A stretch of 64,000 bases of DNA from NCBI RefSeq assembly GCF_003952945.1, contig NZ_QXGK01000001.1, forward strand, positions 124,001-188,000. Reading direction: 5' to 3'. This DNA comes from Bifidobacterium samirii. GTDB lineage: Bacteria; Actinomycetota; Actinomycetes; Actinomycetales; Bifidobacteriaceae. The notes below the pieces were generated by a model. That model did no database searches and was not told the origin of the DNA. It was given only the letters and a program-made list of their open reading frames with translations. Position numbers and translations under genes: made by a program. This document shows positions 24,192 to 36,375 of this stretch, one piece after another (position 1 is the first letter of the stretch; each line of letters starts with the position of its first letter).

Positions 24192-27100
24192 TCACAGATC
24201 CTGCGACATACTGCTCAGCCGGCAGCTCCACTTGCTGTCGGAACCAGCGTCATCCAAATCGAGATCGGCGATGAACGTCCGCCAGTCCTCGAGCAGTCCT
24301 TCGCTGATCGGCGGCGCGGACGGGTCGGCGGCGTCCGGAATCTCCTTCTTCAGCCGTCGCATCAGTTCGTTGTACCGCTGTCCCGCCTGCACCAGTTCCG
24401 CGACCTTGCCGAGCGCGGCCAGTACGTTCCCGGTGTTCAGCTGCTTCTGCAGCAGACTCAGGTAGATCTTCTCGGGCATGCTCTTCGGGCGGTATGCGGA
24501 CACGGAAGCACGGCGTCCGCGCACGCCGGCCATTGCCTTCGCCTTACTCTCAACGTCCTTCCGCGTAATCCGCGCATGATCCAGCCTTCTGACGTTGTCA
24601 TCCGGATCGGTCCGGAACATCGACAGGGCGGCTTCCGGGGGAAGCAGCGACGCAAAGTTACGTTCGCCCGTCACATCCACATGGATGAATCGGTGGTTCG
24701 CGAAGGTCCCCGATTCGCTCTTCTGCTCGAACAGGCATACGACGGTATGATTCACCGATGCCTTCGCGGGCAGGTAGTTCCACTTGCCCTTCGGCATGGC
24801 CCTGACCCGCTTGATGTCCGACGGTTCCGCCTGACGCAGGAACTCCCTGAGCGCGTACACGTGCTCGTTCTGCCAGGACAGCATGTCGTTGTCCTCATCC
24901 ATCCGGTCGACGGCCTCGCGGACACGCTCCTCGTCGCCGCTGTAGATCTCCTGGATGTATTCGATGGGGTTCTCGTCGGCTTCCGTCAGAATGCCCTGAT
25001 CGGTGCCGATCGAATGCTTGATCGTCTCGATCTTCCCCTGCAGCTTGGCGATCAGCCCCAGATAGTATTCCAGATCAGCGGCCGGCGCCATATTGCCGAT
25101 AAGCACCCGGTCGTACCGCGAGCCAAGACGGTTCACACGGCCGTTGCGCTGCACCATGCGCACCGGATTCCAATGCAGGTCGTAGTTGATCAGGATGCCG
25201 GCGTCCTGCAGGTTCTGTCCTTCCGAAAGCACGTCGGTGGAGAACAGGTAATCCAGTTCATGCTCGCCATCCGCCAGCTTGTACTTCTTCGAGACCGGAG
25301 AGAAGCGTTTCACCGTCCTCTCCAGATCGGTCGCCGCGGCGGTGAGGAACGCGGATTTTTCGGAGAACCGGTCGATGCTGCCGCCCAGCAGGGACGGGAG
25401 CCTCTTCTGCAGATACCGGATGGTGTCCGCGTAGGCGCTGAACACCAGAATCTTCCGCCCGTAGACGCCGTCTGCGAGGACCTTCTCGAACGCCTCGCAC
25501 AACGCTTCGAGTTTGGCGTCCATGCCGTTCTCGATGCAGCGGTCCAACGATTCGATCAGCACCGCGACGATGCCTAGGTCGCGTCTGACATCGCGACGGA
25601 GACCGTCCACGTCGAGCAGTGTAGAATCGGCCGGCACATAGGGGATGCCTTTATCCTTGAGCATCTGTTCGATGTCGGACGAATCGGTTTGCCACAGCGT
25701 CGAGGAGTTCCCGTCTTCATCATCGTCATCCAGCACCGCCAGGCCGGACATCTCCACGATGTACCCCCGGTCCAGCCATGTCATGAACCGGTCCAGACGG
25801 TCGCGGTACCGTGTCACGGACAGGCGCAGGGCATCCAGGGAGGATTCCAATCGCTTCAGCCAGAGCGTCTGAAGGATGTTGTGGATGGTCATCGACGACT
25901 GGAGCGCCGACGCCTCCTCGTCGGGAAGTCTCATCGCATCGATGTCGTCAAGCGTGGCCTCACGGTACTCCCATTGGTAGAGCATCGATCGGTAGGCGGG
26001 GAATCCCAGCAGCGACATCAAGCGGAACACCGAATCGACCAGGGAACGGGAGCCGGAGATATTCCCCAGGAACCGGGAGGGAGCCTGCCGGACGGTATCG
26101 AGAGGATGCACCAGACGACGGGTTTCATCAGCCAATTCGGTCAGATTCACGGCGAACGGATCCACGCCTTCGAAAGCCGGCGCATTACGTGCGATCACGC
26201 GATCGACCGTTTCGGTCGCCTGATCGGAGAACGAATAGCCGACCGTCTCGAACTTGTTGTCTGGGAAGCGGAGGGATGATCCGGATTCCAGCAGCTTCGA
26301 CTCCTCCTGCACGCCCTGCCGGGTGGAACGGACCACGAAATGGCCGATTCCCTGGGACAGCGGCTGACGATACCGTTCCCAATCGAATCGTGCGCCCCTG
26401 CGTTCGGCGGCTTTGCGGCGACCTTCCAGATCACGGAGGAAGTCGAAGAAATCCTTGCTCTGCACCGTCGCTTCGCGGTTGGATGGGTTCTCGTACGACA
26501 CGATGACGCCGGACTGCGTACGTCCGCCCAATCCGAGCTCCAGCTGGCTGATCAGATCCTTGAAGCCGTTGTTGATGGGGGTTGCCGTCAGCAGCAGCAC
26601 CTTGGCGTCCGGGTTCTCCGCGATCAGCCCCAGCACCGTCTTGAAGCGTTCGGAATGCTCGTTGCGGAGATTATGGGCCTCGTCGATCACGATGAGATCG
26701 GCCGGATACGATCTGCGATAGGCGGCGCGCAGTTCCTGGATGGCTTGGATGTCCTGCTGGGAGACGAGTTCGTAATCCCCCTCCCCGAGTCCGAAGAACT
26801 CGCTCAGGTCCATGCGCCACTGCCCCTTCAGCTTGGCCGGGGGCAGGATGACGATGTTCCGCTTACCGGCATTCCGGTAATGGCGGATGACGCCGCCGGC
26901 AGTCACGGTCTTGCCCAGACCGACCGAATCCGCGAGGATGGCCGTGCCCACGCGATCCAGCTTATTGACCAGGATGCCGGCGTTGCGCTTCTGGTAGGAG
27001 TACATGACATCGGCGCCGCCGTCAGCGGGGGAATCCGCGTCCTCGGCCATCTCATCCGGGAACAGGCGCATGAGGAGATTCATGTACACGTCATACGGCC

Positions 27101-27776
27101 CATACGTCTTGTTGCCGACGGGCGAGGAGCTCAGGATCTCCTGGAAGTCGCCGGTCCAATCCTCGACATCTGGCAGGTCCCACATCATGTCGAACCAGGA
27201 CAGATGGCCGTACTGCTGCTTCTCGTTCATCGGACGGTACAGGACCGTGGACTCCATGTCCTCGAGATAGTTCAGTTCGGCGTTGCCGCCGACCGCGATG
27301 TTGGAAAGCCCCCTGCCCGTGAAGTTGGAGGAGCCGATGATACCGACCGCACCCTCGGTATCGTACGAACCGAACACGTATTCCTTCGCGTGGATGAACG
27401 GCTTCCTGCAGATGCGCACCTGCAGACGGCCCTCGTGAATCATCGCCGCGACGATGCGCGCCGTCTCACGATACTTGGCCACGTCATCATCCGGCAGGTT
27501 CCCGAGTTCCCGGAGGTCTTCGGTGATGTCCGCCGCAGGGAAATCCTCGTAGAGGTTCGTGAGATTCAGCCGCCTGTTGGCATACGGTTCCGCGCCGATG
27601 AGAATGCGTACGGAACGATAGTCCTTGATGAGGTCGATCAGCATCGACGTGCCGATCATATCCCAGTATCCGGTGGCGACGGCCAGATCCCTGTATGTGG
27701 GATCGGAGGCCACCTTGCGCAGGACCTCCCCTAGGGATCCCCTGCGATTGTCGACGAAATGAACCAGCTTCTCCAT
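24192..27776 (-). CDS. PLD-domain nuclease fused to SNF2-like helicase, restriction/defence effector
   Basis: A 1194-residue protein. The N-terminal ~180 residues form a phospholipase-D-type nuclease domain with one HxK motif (FIHAKEYVFG near 127) followed by GSSNFTGRG near 145. The SF2/SNF2 helicase then begins: Walker A ADSVGLGKTVTAGG near 284, DEAH box VIDEAHNLRN near 364, TATPINN near 395, and arginine-finger motif RMVQRNGRVNRLGS near 875. A long helical C-terminus follows. The order PLD-helicase plus adjacent methyltransferase recalls ATP-dependent restriction enzymes and DISARM-type modules, split here into two genes. ATG 27776 follows GAGGAGGGG; the upstream in-frame codons lack family similarity. 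It heads the defence operon. Confidence 0.88.
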   Translation of the reverse strand: MEKLVHFVDNRRGSLGEVLRKVASDPTYRDLAVATGYWDMIGTSMLIDLIKDYRSVRILIGAEPYANRRLNLTNLYEDFPAADITEDLRELGNLPDDDVAKYRETARIVAAMIHEGRLQVRICRKPFIHAKEYVFGSYDTEGAVGIIGSSNFTGRGLSNIAVGGNAELNYLEDMESTVLYRPMNEKQQYGHLSWFDMMWDLPDVEDWTGDFQEILSSSPVGNKTYGPYDVYMNLLMRLFPDEMAEDADSPADGGADVMYSYQKRNAGILVNKLDRVGTAILADSVGLGKTVTAGGVIRHYRNAGKRNIVILPPAKLKGQWRMDLSEFFGLGEGDYELVSQQDIQAIQELRAAYRRSYPADLIVIDEAHNLRNEHSERFKTVLGLIAENPDAKVLLLTATPINNGFKDLISQLELGLGGRTQSGVIVSYENPSNREATVQSKDFFDFLRDLEGRRKAAERRGARFDWERYRQPLSQGIGHFVVRSTRQGVQEESKLLESGSSLRFPDNKFETVGYSFSDQATETVDRVIARNAPAFEGVDPFAVNLTELADETRRLVHPLDTVRQAPSRFLGNISGSRSLVDSVFRLMSLLGFPAYRSMLYQWEYREATLDDIDAMRLPDEEASALQSSMTIHNILQTLWLKRLESSLDALRLSVTRYRDRLDRFMTWLDRGYIVEMSGLAVLDDDDEDGNSSTLWQTDSSDIEQMLKDKGIPYVPADSTLLDVDGLRRDVRRDLGIVAVLIESLDRCIENGMDAKLEALCEAFEKVLADGVYGRKILVFSAYADTIRYLQKRLPSLLGGSIDRFSEKSAFLTAAATDLERTVKRFSPVSKKYKLADGEHELDYLFSTDVLSEGQNLQDAGILINYDLHWNPVRMVQRNGRVNRLGSRYDRVLIGNMAPAADLEYYLGLIAKLQGKIETIKHSIGTDQGILTEADENPIEYIQEIYSGDEERVREAVDRMDEDNDMLSWQNEHVYALREFLRQAEPSDIKRVRAMPKGKWNYLPAKASVNHTVVCLFEQKSESGTFANHRFIHVDVTGERNFASLLPPEAALSMFRTDPDDNVRRLDHARITRKDVESKAKAMAGVRGRRASVSAYRPKSMPEKIYLSLLQKQLNTGNVLAALGKVAELVQAGQRYNELMRRLKKEIPDAADPSAPPISEGLLEDWRTFIADLDLDDAGSDSKWSCRLSSMSQDL

Positions 27777-27892
27777 AGTCCCCTCCTCGGTTTCGGCTGC
27801 GTGCGCGTATTCGACTCTGAGCGCAATTGCCACTATACATGACCGGACAATGCCGTCAGTCCTCTGAAGGCGCGGCGCCGGGCCGCATACGG

Positions 27893-27934
27893 CGAGGCCC
27901 TTCCGGCCGTGTGGTCGCGGTTGGAAGGGCCTCG
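27893..27934. terminator. Hairpin terminator after guaB
   Basis: CGAGGCCCTTCC and GGAAGGGCCTCG form a perfect 12-bp stem with an 18-nt loop, 58 nt past the guaB stop. There is no strong U-run on either strand. It separates guaB from the defence operon start. Confidence 0.65.
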
Positions 27935-27991
27935 TTCGGATCGGTTCCGTCGGTCCGTCAGCCGGTCGCTACCGGCTTCGGATCACCGTCG

Positions 27992-29841
<1,850 letters not shown>

Positions 29842-29870
29842 GGCCGGCAACGGACCGACGGCGGCGACCG

Positions 29871-31022
29871 TCAGCGACGGCCTGGATCGGAGGAACGGCG
29901 GGCCTGATCGAGCGCGGCGTTCTCCGCGCGAATCTCGGGGATGCGGTGGCGCAGGTACGGGTACATCGTGACCACGCCCAGCACGACCGCCGCGACGGCC
30001 ATGCCGACCAGCACGCGCGACAGGGGGAAGAAAAGGATCATGATCGAACCGAACGCGATCAGCGCGGCCCAGCTCCACAGGATCGCCACCGCGCCCGGCA
30101 CGCTGTGGCCCAGCTTGAGCATCCGGTGGTGCAGGTGCATGCGGTCGGGGTGCATCGGCGACTGGCCTTTGGCGAGCCGTCGCACGATCGCCATGCACAT
30201 GTCGAGCACCGGCAGGAACAGGACGAGCACCGGCAGCAGGATCGGCATGAACACCGGCAGGTACACGCTCGCGTGGATCGACGCCGGGTCGAGACGGCCC
30301 GTCATCACGATCGACGCGCAGGTGATGAGATAGCCCAGCAGCATCGACCCGGAGTCGCCCATGAACAGCTTCGCCGGATGCCAGTTGTGCAGGATGAATC
30401 CGGCGCAGATGCCCACCATCGCCACGTCGATCAGCGTCGCCATCGACGCGTACGACGGCGACGAGCGCGCCAGGATGTACGAGTAGGCGGCGAACGCGAT
30501 GCCGCCGATCGCGACGATGCCGGACGCGAGTCCGTCGAGGCCGTCGACGAAGTTCACCGCGTTGATCGACGCGACGATCAGGAACGCGGTGATCGTGATC
30601 GAGATGCTCGGGCTGGCCGCCCACAGCGAGCCGATCGGCAGCGAGATGATCTGCAGGCCTCCCCATGCGACGAACACGGCGATGAGCAGCTGGCCCGCCA
30701 TCTTGAGCATCCAGTCGAGGTCCCACAGATCGTCGGCCATGCCCAGCAGGCAGATCATCACGCCGCCGGCCATCACCACCCACGCCTGATGCCCCGACGT
30801 GAACAGGTCATCGAGGAACGGCATGCGGCTGGCGACCAGCATCGCGCCGACGAAGCCGAACATCATCGCCAGACCGCCCATGCGCGGCGTCGGGATCGTG
30901 TGCACGTCGCGGGCGCGCACCTGGCCGACCGCGCCGATGCGGATCGCCAGATGGCGGATCAGCGGGGTGAGCAGGTAGGTGATGCCGCCGGCCATGGCGG
31001 CGATGAACAGGTAGACCCTCAC
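29871..31022 (-). CDS. wecA: Undecaprenyl-phosphate N-acetylglucosaminyl 1-phosphate transferase family protein
   Basis: A polytopic membrane enzyme of 383 residues in the WecA/TagO/MraY family that moves a sugar-1-phosphate from a UDP-sugar to the C55 lipid carrier, starting cell-surface polysaccharide. About ten to eleven membrane segments are visible. The catalytic motifs are present: TPRMGGLAM, the Asp-rich NFVDGLDGLASG, GDSGSMLLGY, and the His motif HLHHRMLKLGHS. It starts with GTG 31022, overlapping the Sua5 gene stop by 4 nt, so the two are coupled. A short Asp/Arg-rich tail precedes the stop. Confidence 0.9.
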   Translation of the reverse strand: MRVYLFIAAMAGGITYLLTPLIRHLAIRIGAVGQVRARDVHTIPTPRMGGLAMMFGFVGAMLVASRMPFLDDLFTSGHQAWVVMAGGVMICLLGMADDLWDLDWMLKMAGQLLIAVFVAWGGLQIISLPIGSLWAASPSISITITAFLIVASINAVNFVDGLDGLASGIVAIGGIAFAAYSYILARSSPSYASMATLIDVAMVGICAGFILHNWHPAKLFMGDSGSMLLGYLITCASIVMTGRLDPASIHASVYLPVFMPILLPVLVLFLPVLDMCMAIVRRLAKGQSPMHPDRMHLHHRMLKLGHSVPGAVAILWSWAALIAFGSIMILFFPLSRVLVGMAVAAVVLGVVTMYPYLRHRIPEIRAENAALDQARRSSDPGRR

Positions 31023-31678
31023 TCGCCCAGTCCTCCCCCGTTGACGTGCAGCGCGCGGCGGATCGCCGACTGCGGGATCACGCCTTCGCGCAGGATGTCG
31101 ATGCCGTCGCGCGACAGCGGGTTCGCCGCCACCACGGTGCTCGCGACGTGCCCCTGCGTGGGACCGCCGTCGAAATACAGGTCGACCGTGTCGCCGAACG
31201 CGGCGACCGCCTCCTGCACGCTCTGCGCGCTCTCCTCGCCCGACCGGTTCGCGCTCGATGCGGCCAGCGGGCCGAGCGCGGCGAGGATGCGCAGCGCCGC
31301 CGTCGAATGGGGGATGCGCACGCCCTGCGTGGCCACGCCGCGCGGCGTCGGGTTGAGGGTCTTCAGATCGCAGTCGGCGCGCGCCTCGGCGATCGGCGAG
31401 AACGCGCCGGGCATGAACTGCGCGGCGAGGCGGTTGAGCGGTGCCGGCAGGTCGAGGCCGAGTTCGTCGAGCTGGTCGACGTCGGCGAGCAGCACCTGCA
31501 GCGCCTTGAACCGCGGGCGGCCCTTCGCCTCGTAGATGCGGGCGATCGCGTCCGCGTTGCGCGGGTCGCAGGCCACGCCGTACACCGTGTCGGTGGGGAT
31601 GACGACCAGTCCCCCGGCGGCTATGATCCGCCGTGCCTCGTCCAGCGATTCATCGGTTACCGTGCATACCGCGCTCAT
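31019..31678 (-). CDS. L-threonylcarbamoyladenylate synthase, Sua5/YrdC/YciO family
   Basis: Makes threonylcarbamoyl-AMP from Thr, bicarbonate and ATP for t6A37 formation in ANN-reading tRNAs. At 219 residues it is the short YrdC-type form without the Sua5 C-terminal domain. The YrdC core is visible: GGLVVIPTDTVYGVACDPRN, KGRPRFKALQVLLADVDQL, and GPLAASSANRSGE. ATG 31678 has the near-ideal AGGAGGAAGC before it, so the long upstream extension is excluded. It is coupled to the wecA-type gene. prmC and prfA, often next to it in actinobacteria, lie about 6 kb away beyond the liv operon. Confidence 0.9.
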   Translation of the reverse strand: MSAVCTVTDESLDEARRIIAAGGLVVIPTDTVYGVACDPRNADAIARIYEAKGRPRFKALQVLLADVDQLDELGLDLPAPLNRLAAQFMPGAFSPIAEARADCDLKTLNPTPRGVATQGVRIPHSTAALRILAALGPLAASSANRSGEESAQSVQEAVAAFGDTVDLYFDGGPTQGHVASTVVAANPLSRDGIDILREGVIPQSAIRRALHVNGGGLGE

Positions 31679-31740
31679 GCTTCCTCCTGACGTGTCAAAC
31701 CCCATCATTGCACCATTGCGCCCAGACCGGCAAGATCGAA

Positions 31741-31776
31741 CGAATATACGGCGGAATATACGACGGAATATACGGC
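31741..31776. repeat. 12-bp tandem repeat
   Basis: Three consecutive copies of a 12-mer of the form (G/C)GAATATACG(G/A)C, followed by a half copy GGATATCC. It lies between the divergent Sua5-type and acetyltransferase genes in an AT-richer patch and could be an operator or a slippage tract. Confidence 0.6.
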
Positions 31777-31932
31777 GGATATCCACCGAATCATCGGACG
31801 GATATCCGATGGATCCGGCCTGTCGGCGTCGTCTCGACGGTCCGGCGTGTACGCTCGCATACGGATACACCGCCGGCGTGCGCGCCTTCCGGCCCGCCGG
31901 CACGACCGGACCACCCCGCAAAGGAGCATCAC

Positions 31933-32598
31933 ATGACCGACGACACCGCCATCCCGCCTATCGAACCGCGCACGCCGCGCCGAAGCGAACGCGAGGAGAT
32001 GCTCGACGGCAAGCTGTACGACGCCGGCGATCCCGAGCTGTCGGCGCTGCGCGACAAGGCGGCCGATCTGTGCACGCGCTTCAACGCGCTGCCCCGCAAC
32101 GCCGCCGCCGAACGCGACGCCGTGCTCGACGAGCTGCTGCCCGGCCACGGCGCGCATCTGAGCATGCTGGGACCGGTGTTCTTCGACTACGGGTGCCATA
32201 CGACCATCGGCGAGAACGTGTTCGCGAACTTCAACTTCACCGTGCTGGACGCCGGCCCGGTGACGATCGGCGACAACGTGCTGTTCGGCCCGAACGTGTC
32301 GCTGCTGCCGCCCATGCATCCGATCCGCTGGCAGGACCGCAACATCCGCCGGCTGCCCGACGGCGGCATGGTCGAATACGAGTACGCGCTGCCGATCGAG
32401 ATCGGCTCGAACTGCTGGTTCGGCGGCAACGTGACCGTGCTCGGCGGCGTGACGATCGGCGACGGCTGCGTGATAGGCGCCGGCTCGGTCGTCGTCAGGG
32501 ACATTCCGGCGAACTCGGTCGCCGTGGGCAATCCGGCGCGCGTCGTGCGCACGATCGGCGACGCGGACGCGTCCGTCTATCAGGAATACGCGCAGTAG
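31933..32598 (+). CDS. Maltose/galactoside O-acetyltransferase family protein
   Basis: A 221-residue hexapeptide-repeat acetyltransferase of the LacA/Maa/NodL group that transfers acetyl from acetyl-CoA to a sugar hydroxyl. The N-terminal EREEMLDGKLYDAGDPEL is the Maa domain. The left-handed beta-helix runs from about residue 80 to 205 and contains the catalytic-His region PMHPIRW and the VTVLGGVTIGDGCVIGAGSV coils. ATG 31933 follows AAAGGAG. It is monocistronic and divergent from the Sua5-type gene. The sugar acceptor is not predictable. Confidence 0.9.
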   Translation: MTDDTAIPPIEPRTPRRSEREEMLDGKLYDAGDPELSALRDKAADLCTRFNALPRNAAAERDAVLDELLPGHGAHLSMLGPVFFDYGCHTTIGENVFANFNFTVLDAGPVTIGDNVLFGPNVSLLPPMHPIRWQDRNIRRLPDGGMVEYEYALPIEIGSNCWFGGNVTVLGGVTIGDGCVIGAGSVVVRDIPANSVAVGNPARVVRTIGDADASVYQEYAQ

Positions 32599-32613
32599 CT
32601 CCGCCGAAACGAA

Positions 32614-32649
32614 GGAGGGTTCCCGCGCGGAAGCACGCAGGAACCCTCC
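32614..32649. terminator. Bidirectional hairpin between the acetyltransferase and livF genes
   Basis: GGAGGGTTCC pairs with GGAACCCTCC around a 16-nt loop between two convergent stops. Confidence 0.6.
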
Positions 32650-32669
32650 CAACAGACGTCACACGGCCG

Positions 32670-33373
32670 TCACGCGCCCAGATACGCCTTGCGCACCTGC
32701 TCGTCGTGCAGCAGGTCGGAGGCCTTGCCCTCCATCGTGATGCGGCCGGTCTCCAGCACGTACGCGCGGTCCGCGATGGACAGCGCCATCTTCGCGTTCT
32801 GCTCGACCAGCAGCACGGTGATGCCCTTGTCGCGCAGCGTGACGATGATGTCGAAGATCTCCTTGACCATGAGCGGCGACAGGCCCATCGACGGCTCGTC
32901 CATGAGGATGGTCTTCGGGTGGCCCATGAGGGCGCGGCCCATCGCCACCATCTGCTGCTCGCCGCCGGAGAGCGTGCCGGCGAGCTGGCGGCGGCGTTCG
33001 CGCAGACGCGGGAAGTATTCGAACACCATCTCCAGGTCGCGGCCGATGCCCGACTGGTCCTTGAGGCTGAACGCGCCCATCTCCAGGTTCTCCTGCACGG
33101 TCATGCGGGTGAAGACGTGGCGGCCTTCGGGCACGTGCGCCATGCCGAGCGTGATGATCTTCTCGGCGTGCGTCTTGAGCAGGTCGTGGCCGTCGTAGGT
33201 GATGGAGCCGGATTTCGCCGGCACCAGACCGGTGATGGTGTGCAGCGTGGTGGTCTTGCCGGCGCCGTTCGCGCCGATGAGCGAGACGATCTCGCCTTCG
33301 TCGACGTGCAGGGAGATGCCCTTGACGGCGTCGATGGCGCCGTACGAGACGTGCAGGTCCTTGATCTCCAGCA

Positions 33374-33374
<1 letters not shown>
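32670..33374 (-). CDS. livF: Branched-chain amino acid ABC transporter ATPase LivF
   Basis: One of two cytoplasmic ATPases of a LIV-type importer. It has 234 residues. Walker A is GANGAGKTT near 35, the signature LSGGEQQMVAMGRALM near 135, and Walker B TILMDEPSMGLS. ATG 33374 follows CGGAGG and overlaps the livG stop by one base, so translation is coupled. It is last in the K-H-M-G-F operon. Confidence 0.93.
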
Positions 33375-34264
<890 letters not shown>

Positions 34265-34265
34265 C

Positions 34266-35378
34266 TCACGCCTCCTTCTTCGATGCGGCGGATGCTGCGG
34301 CCACGGCGGCACCGGACTCGTCGGACGTTTCCGATCCGGCCTCGGAAGCCGCCTTCTCCTGGGCGGCGGCCTTGGGGTTGCGCAGCAGCAGGCGGTTGAC
34401 GACCTGCGGCAGGGAGAACTCCCACGAGCCGAAGATGCCCTGCGGGCGGAAGATCATGACGAGCACGAGCACGACCGAGTAGACGAGCATGCGGTATTCG
34501 GCGAAGGCGCGCAGCAGCTCGGGCAGGATGGTCAGGCCCACCGCGGACACGATGGAGCCGGTGATGGAGCCCATGCCGCCGAACACGACCATGATGACGT
34601 AGTTGATGGAGTTGAGCCAGCCGGCCATCGAGGGGTTGAGCGAGCCGATGTACTGGGCGAAGATGCCGCCCGCGATGCCGGCGAAGAACGCGGAGATCGC
34701 GAAGACGAGCACCTTGAGGTAGGTGGTGTTGAGGCCGGATGCGCCGGCGGCGATCTCGTCGTCGCGGATGGCCTTGACGGCGCGGCCGTAGCGGGAGCGG
34801 CCGAACATGAACAGCACGGCGACGCTGACGACCATGATCCAGAACACGACGTACAGGTTGGCGGTGCGGTCGATGCCGATGAGCGCCTGACCCGCGGCGC
34901 CCTGGTCGAGGCCCATGCCGCCGGCCACCTTGAGGTTCTGGATGACCACGCGGATGATCTCGCCGAAGCCGAGGGTGATGATGGCGAGGTAGTCGCCGTG
35001 CAGGCGCAGCGCGGGGATGCCGATGAGGATGCCGAACACGCAGGCGACGACGCCGCCGAGCAGCGTGGTGATGAGGAAGCGCGTGGTCGGGTCGAGGCCC
35101 ATGCCGTTGGCGATCATGAGCTTGGAGGCGAGGGCGGCGACGTACGCGCCGATGGCCTGGAAGCCGCAGCAGCCGAGGGTGAGCTGGCCGAGCACGCCGA
35201 TGGTGAGGTTCAGGGAGGTGGTCATGATGATCGCGATGCACGCGGTCATCATGATGCCCTTGATGTAGTAGTCGGCCAGTCCGGTCTCGCACAGGAAGGC
35301 CACCACGCCGAACGCGGCGAGCACGCCGAGCGCGCACACCAGATACGACTGGGCGGCGGAAAGCATCGTCTTCTTCAT
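34266..35378 (-). CDS. livM: Branched-chain amino acid ABC transporter permease LivM
   Basis: A membrane permease of 370 residues with about nine to ten membrane segments. It carries the permease-ATPase coupling segment (YGRAVKAIRDDEIAAGASGLN) and the conserved GLDQGAAG region. The C-terminus is an Ala/Ser/Glu-rich tail. It starts 4 nt after the livH stop and shares its operon. Confidence 0.92.
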   Translation of the reverse strand: MKKTMLSAAQSYLVCALGVLAAFGVVAFLCETGLADYYIKGIMMTACIAIIMTTSLNLTIGVLGQLTLGCCGFQAIGAYVAALASKLMIANGMGLDPTTRFLITTLLGGVVACVFGILIGIPALRLHGDYLAIITLGFGEIIRVVIQNLKVAGGMGLDQGAAGQALIGIDRTANLYVVFWIMVVSVAVLFMFGRSRYGRAVKAIRDDEIAAGASGLNTTYLKVLVFAISAFFAGIAGGIFAQYIGSLNPSMAGWLNSINYVIMVVFGGMGSITGSIVSAVGLTILPELLRAFAEYRMLVYSVVLVLVMIFRPQGIFGSWEFSLPQVVNRLLLRNPKAAAQEKAASEAGSETSDESGAAVAAASAASKKEA

Positions 35379-35382
35379 TGGA

Positions 35383-36309
35383 TCAGACCTTCTCCCCTTC
35401 GTTCTTGCCCATGATGCCGGACGGCTTGACGAGCAGCACCACGATCAGGATGGCGAACACGATGGCGTCGGAGAACGCCGACGTGATGATGCCGGCGGTC
35501 AGCGTGCCGATGTACGCCTTGGTGAGGCTTTCGACCAGGCCGATGGCCAGACCGCCGACCATGGCGCCCGGGATGGAGCCGATGCCGCCGAGCACGGCGG
35601 CGACGAAGGCCTTGAGGCCGAGCATGGCGCCCATCGTGGGCGAGGCCTGCGGGTAGGCGGCGCAGTACATGAGCGAGGCCACGGCTGCCAGGCCGGCGCC
35701 GATCGCGAAGGTGAGCGCGATGGTGGAGTTCACGTTGATGCCCATGAGCGTGGCGGCCTCCTTGTCCTCGGAGACGGCGCGCATGGCCTTGCCCTGGCGG
35801 GTGAACTTGACGAACAGCTGGAGACCGACCATGATGCACACGCCGATGGCGATGGTCAGCAGCGTGTCGCCGGCCAGGTGCAGCTTGCCGAACGCGAGGG
35901 AGGGCAGGTGGAAGATGGTGGGCACGGTCTGGAAGTCGGCGCCGAAGACGGCCTGGGCGCCGTTCTCCAGCAGCAGCGACATGGCGATGGCGGTGATGAG
36001 CGCCGTCATCGAATTGCCCTTCTCGCGCACCGGCTTGTAGGCGGCCTTCTCGACGATGACGCCGACGGCGACGCACACGAGGATGGCGGGCACGACCGCC
36101 AGCCAGGCGGGCAGTCCCAGCGCCACGATGGCGGGAATGGTGAGCATGAGCACGTAGGCGCCGACCATGATGAAGTCGCCGTGGGCGAAGTTGATCAGTC
36201 GGATGATGCCGTAGACCATGGTGTAGCCGAGCGCCACGAGCGCGTACACGCTGCCGATCTTGAGACCGTTGAACAGCTGGCTGACGAACATGATGAGTTG
36301 GTCGGTCAT
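35383..36309 (-). CDS. livH: Branched-chain amino acid ABC transporter permease LivH
   Basis: The second permease of the LIV importer, 308 residues with about eight membrane segments. It starts with the typical FVSQLFNGLKIGSVYALVALG, has the coupling motif GKAMRAVSEDKEAATLMGINV, and ends with a conserved LLVKPSGIMGK. It follows the binding-protein gene by 66 nt and precedes livM by 4 nt. Confidence 0.93.
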   Translation of the reverse strand: MTDQLIMFVSQLFNGLKIGSVYALVALGYTMVYGIIRLINFAHGDFIMVGAYVLMLTIPAIVALGLPAWLAVVPAILVCVAVGVIVEKAAYKPVREKGNSMTALITAIAMSLLLENGAQAVFGADFQTVPTIFHLPSLAFGKLHLAGDTLLTIAIGVCIMVGLQLFVKFTRQGKAMRAVSEDKEAATLMGINVNSTIALTFAIGAGLAAVASLMYCAAYPQASPTMGAMLGLKAFVAAVLGGIGSIPGAMVGGLAIGLVESLTKAYIGTLTAGIITSAFSDAIVFAILIVVLLVKPSGIMGKNEGEKV

Positions 36310-36375
36310 CGCTTCCCCCTTTCTTTCCTGTCTTCCTGAGTCTTGCTTAGTCGTTCTTGTCTTCCACCGCCCGGA

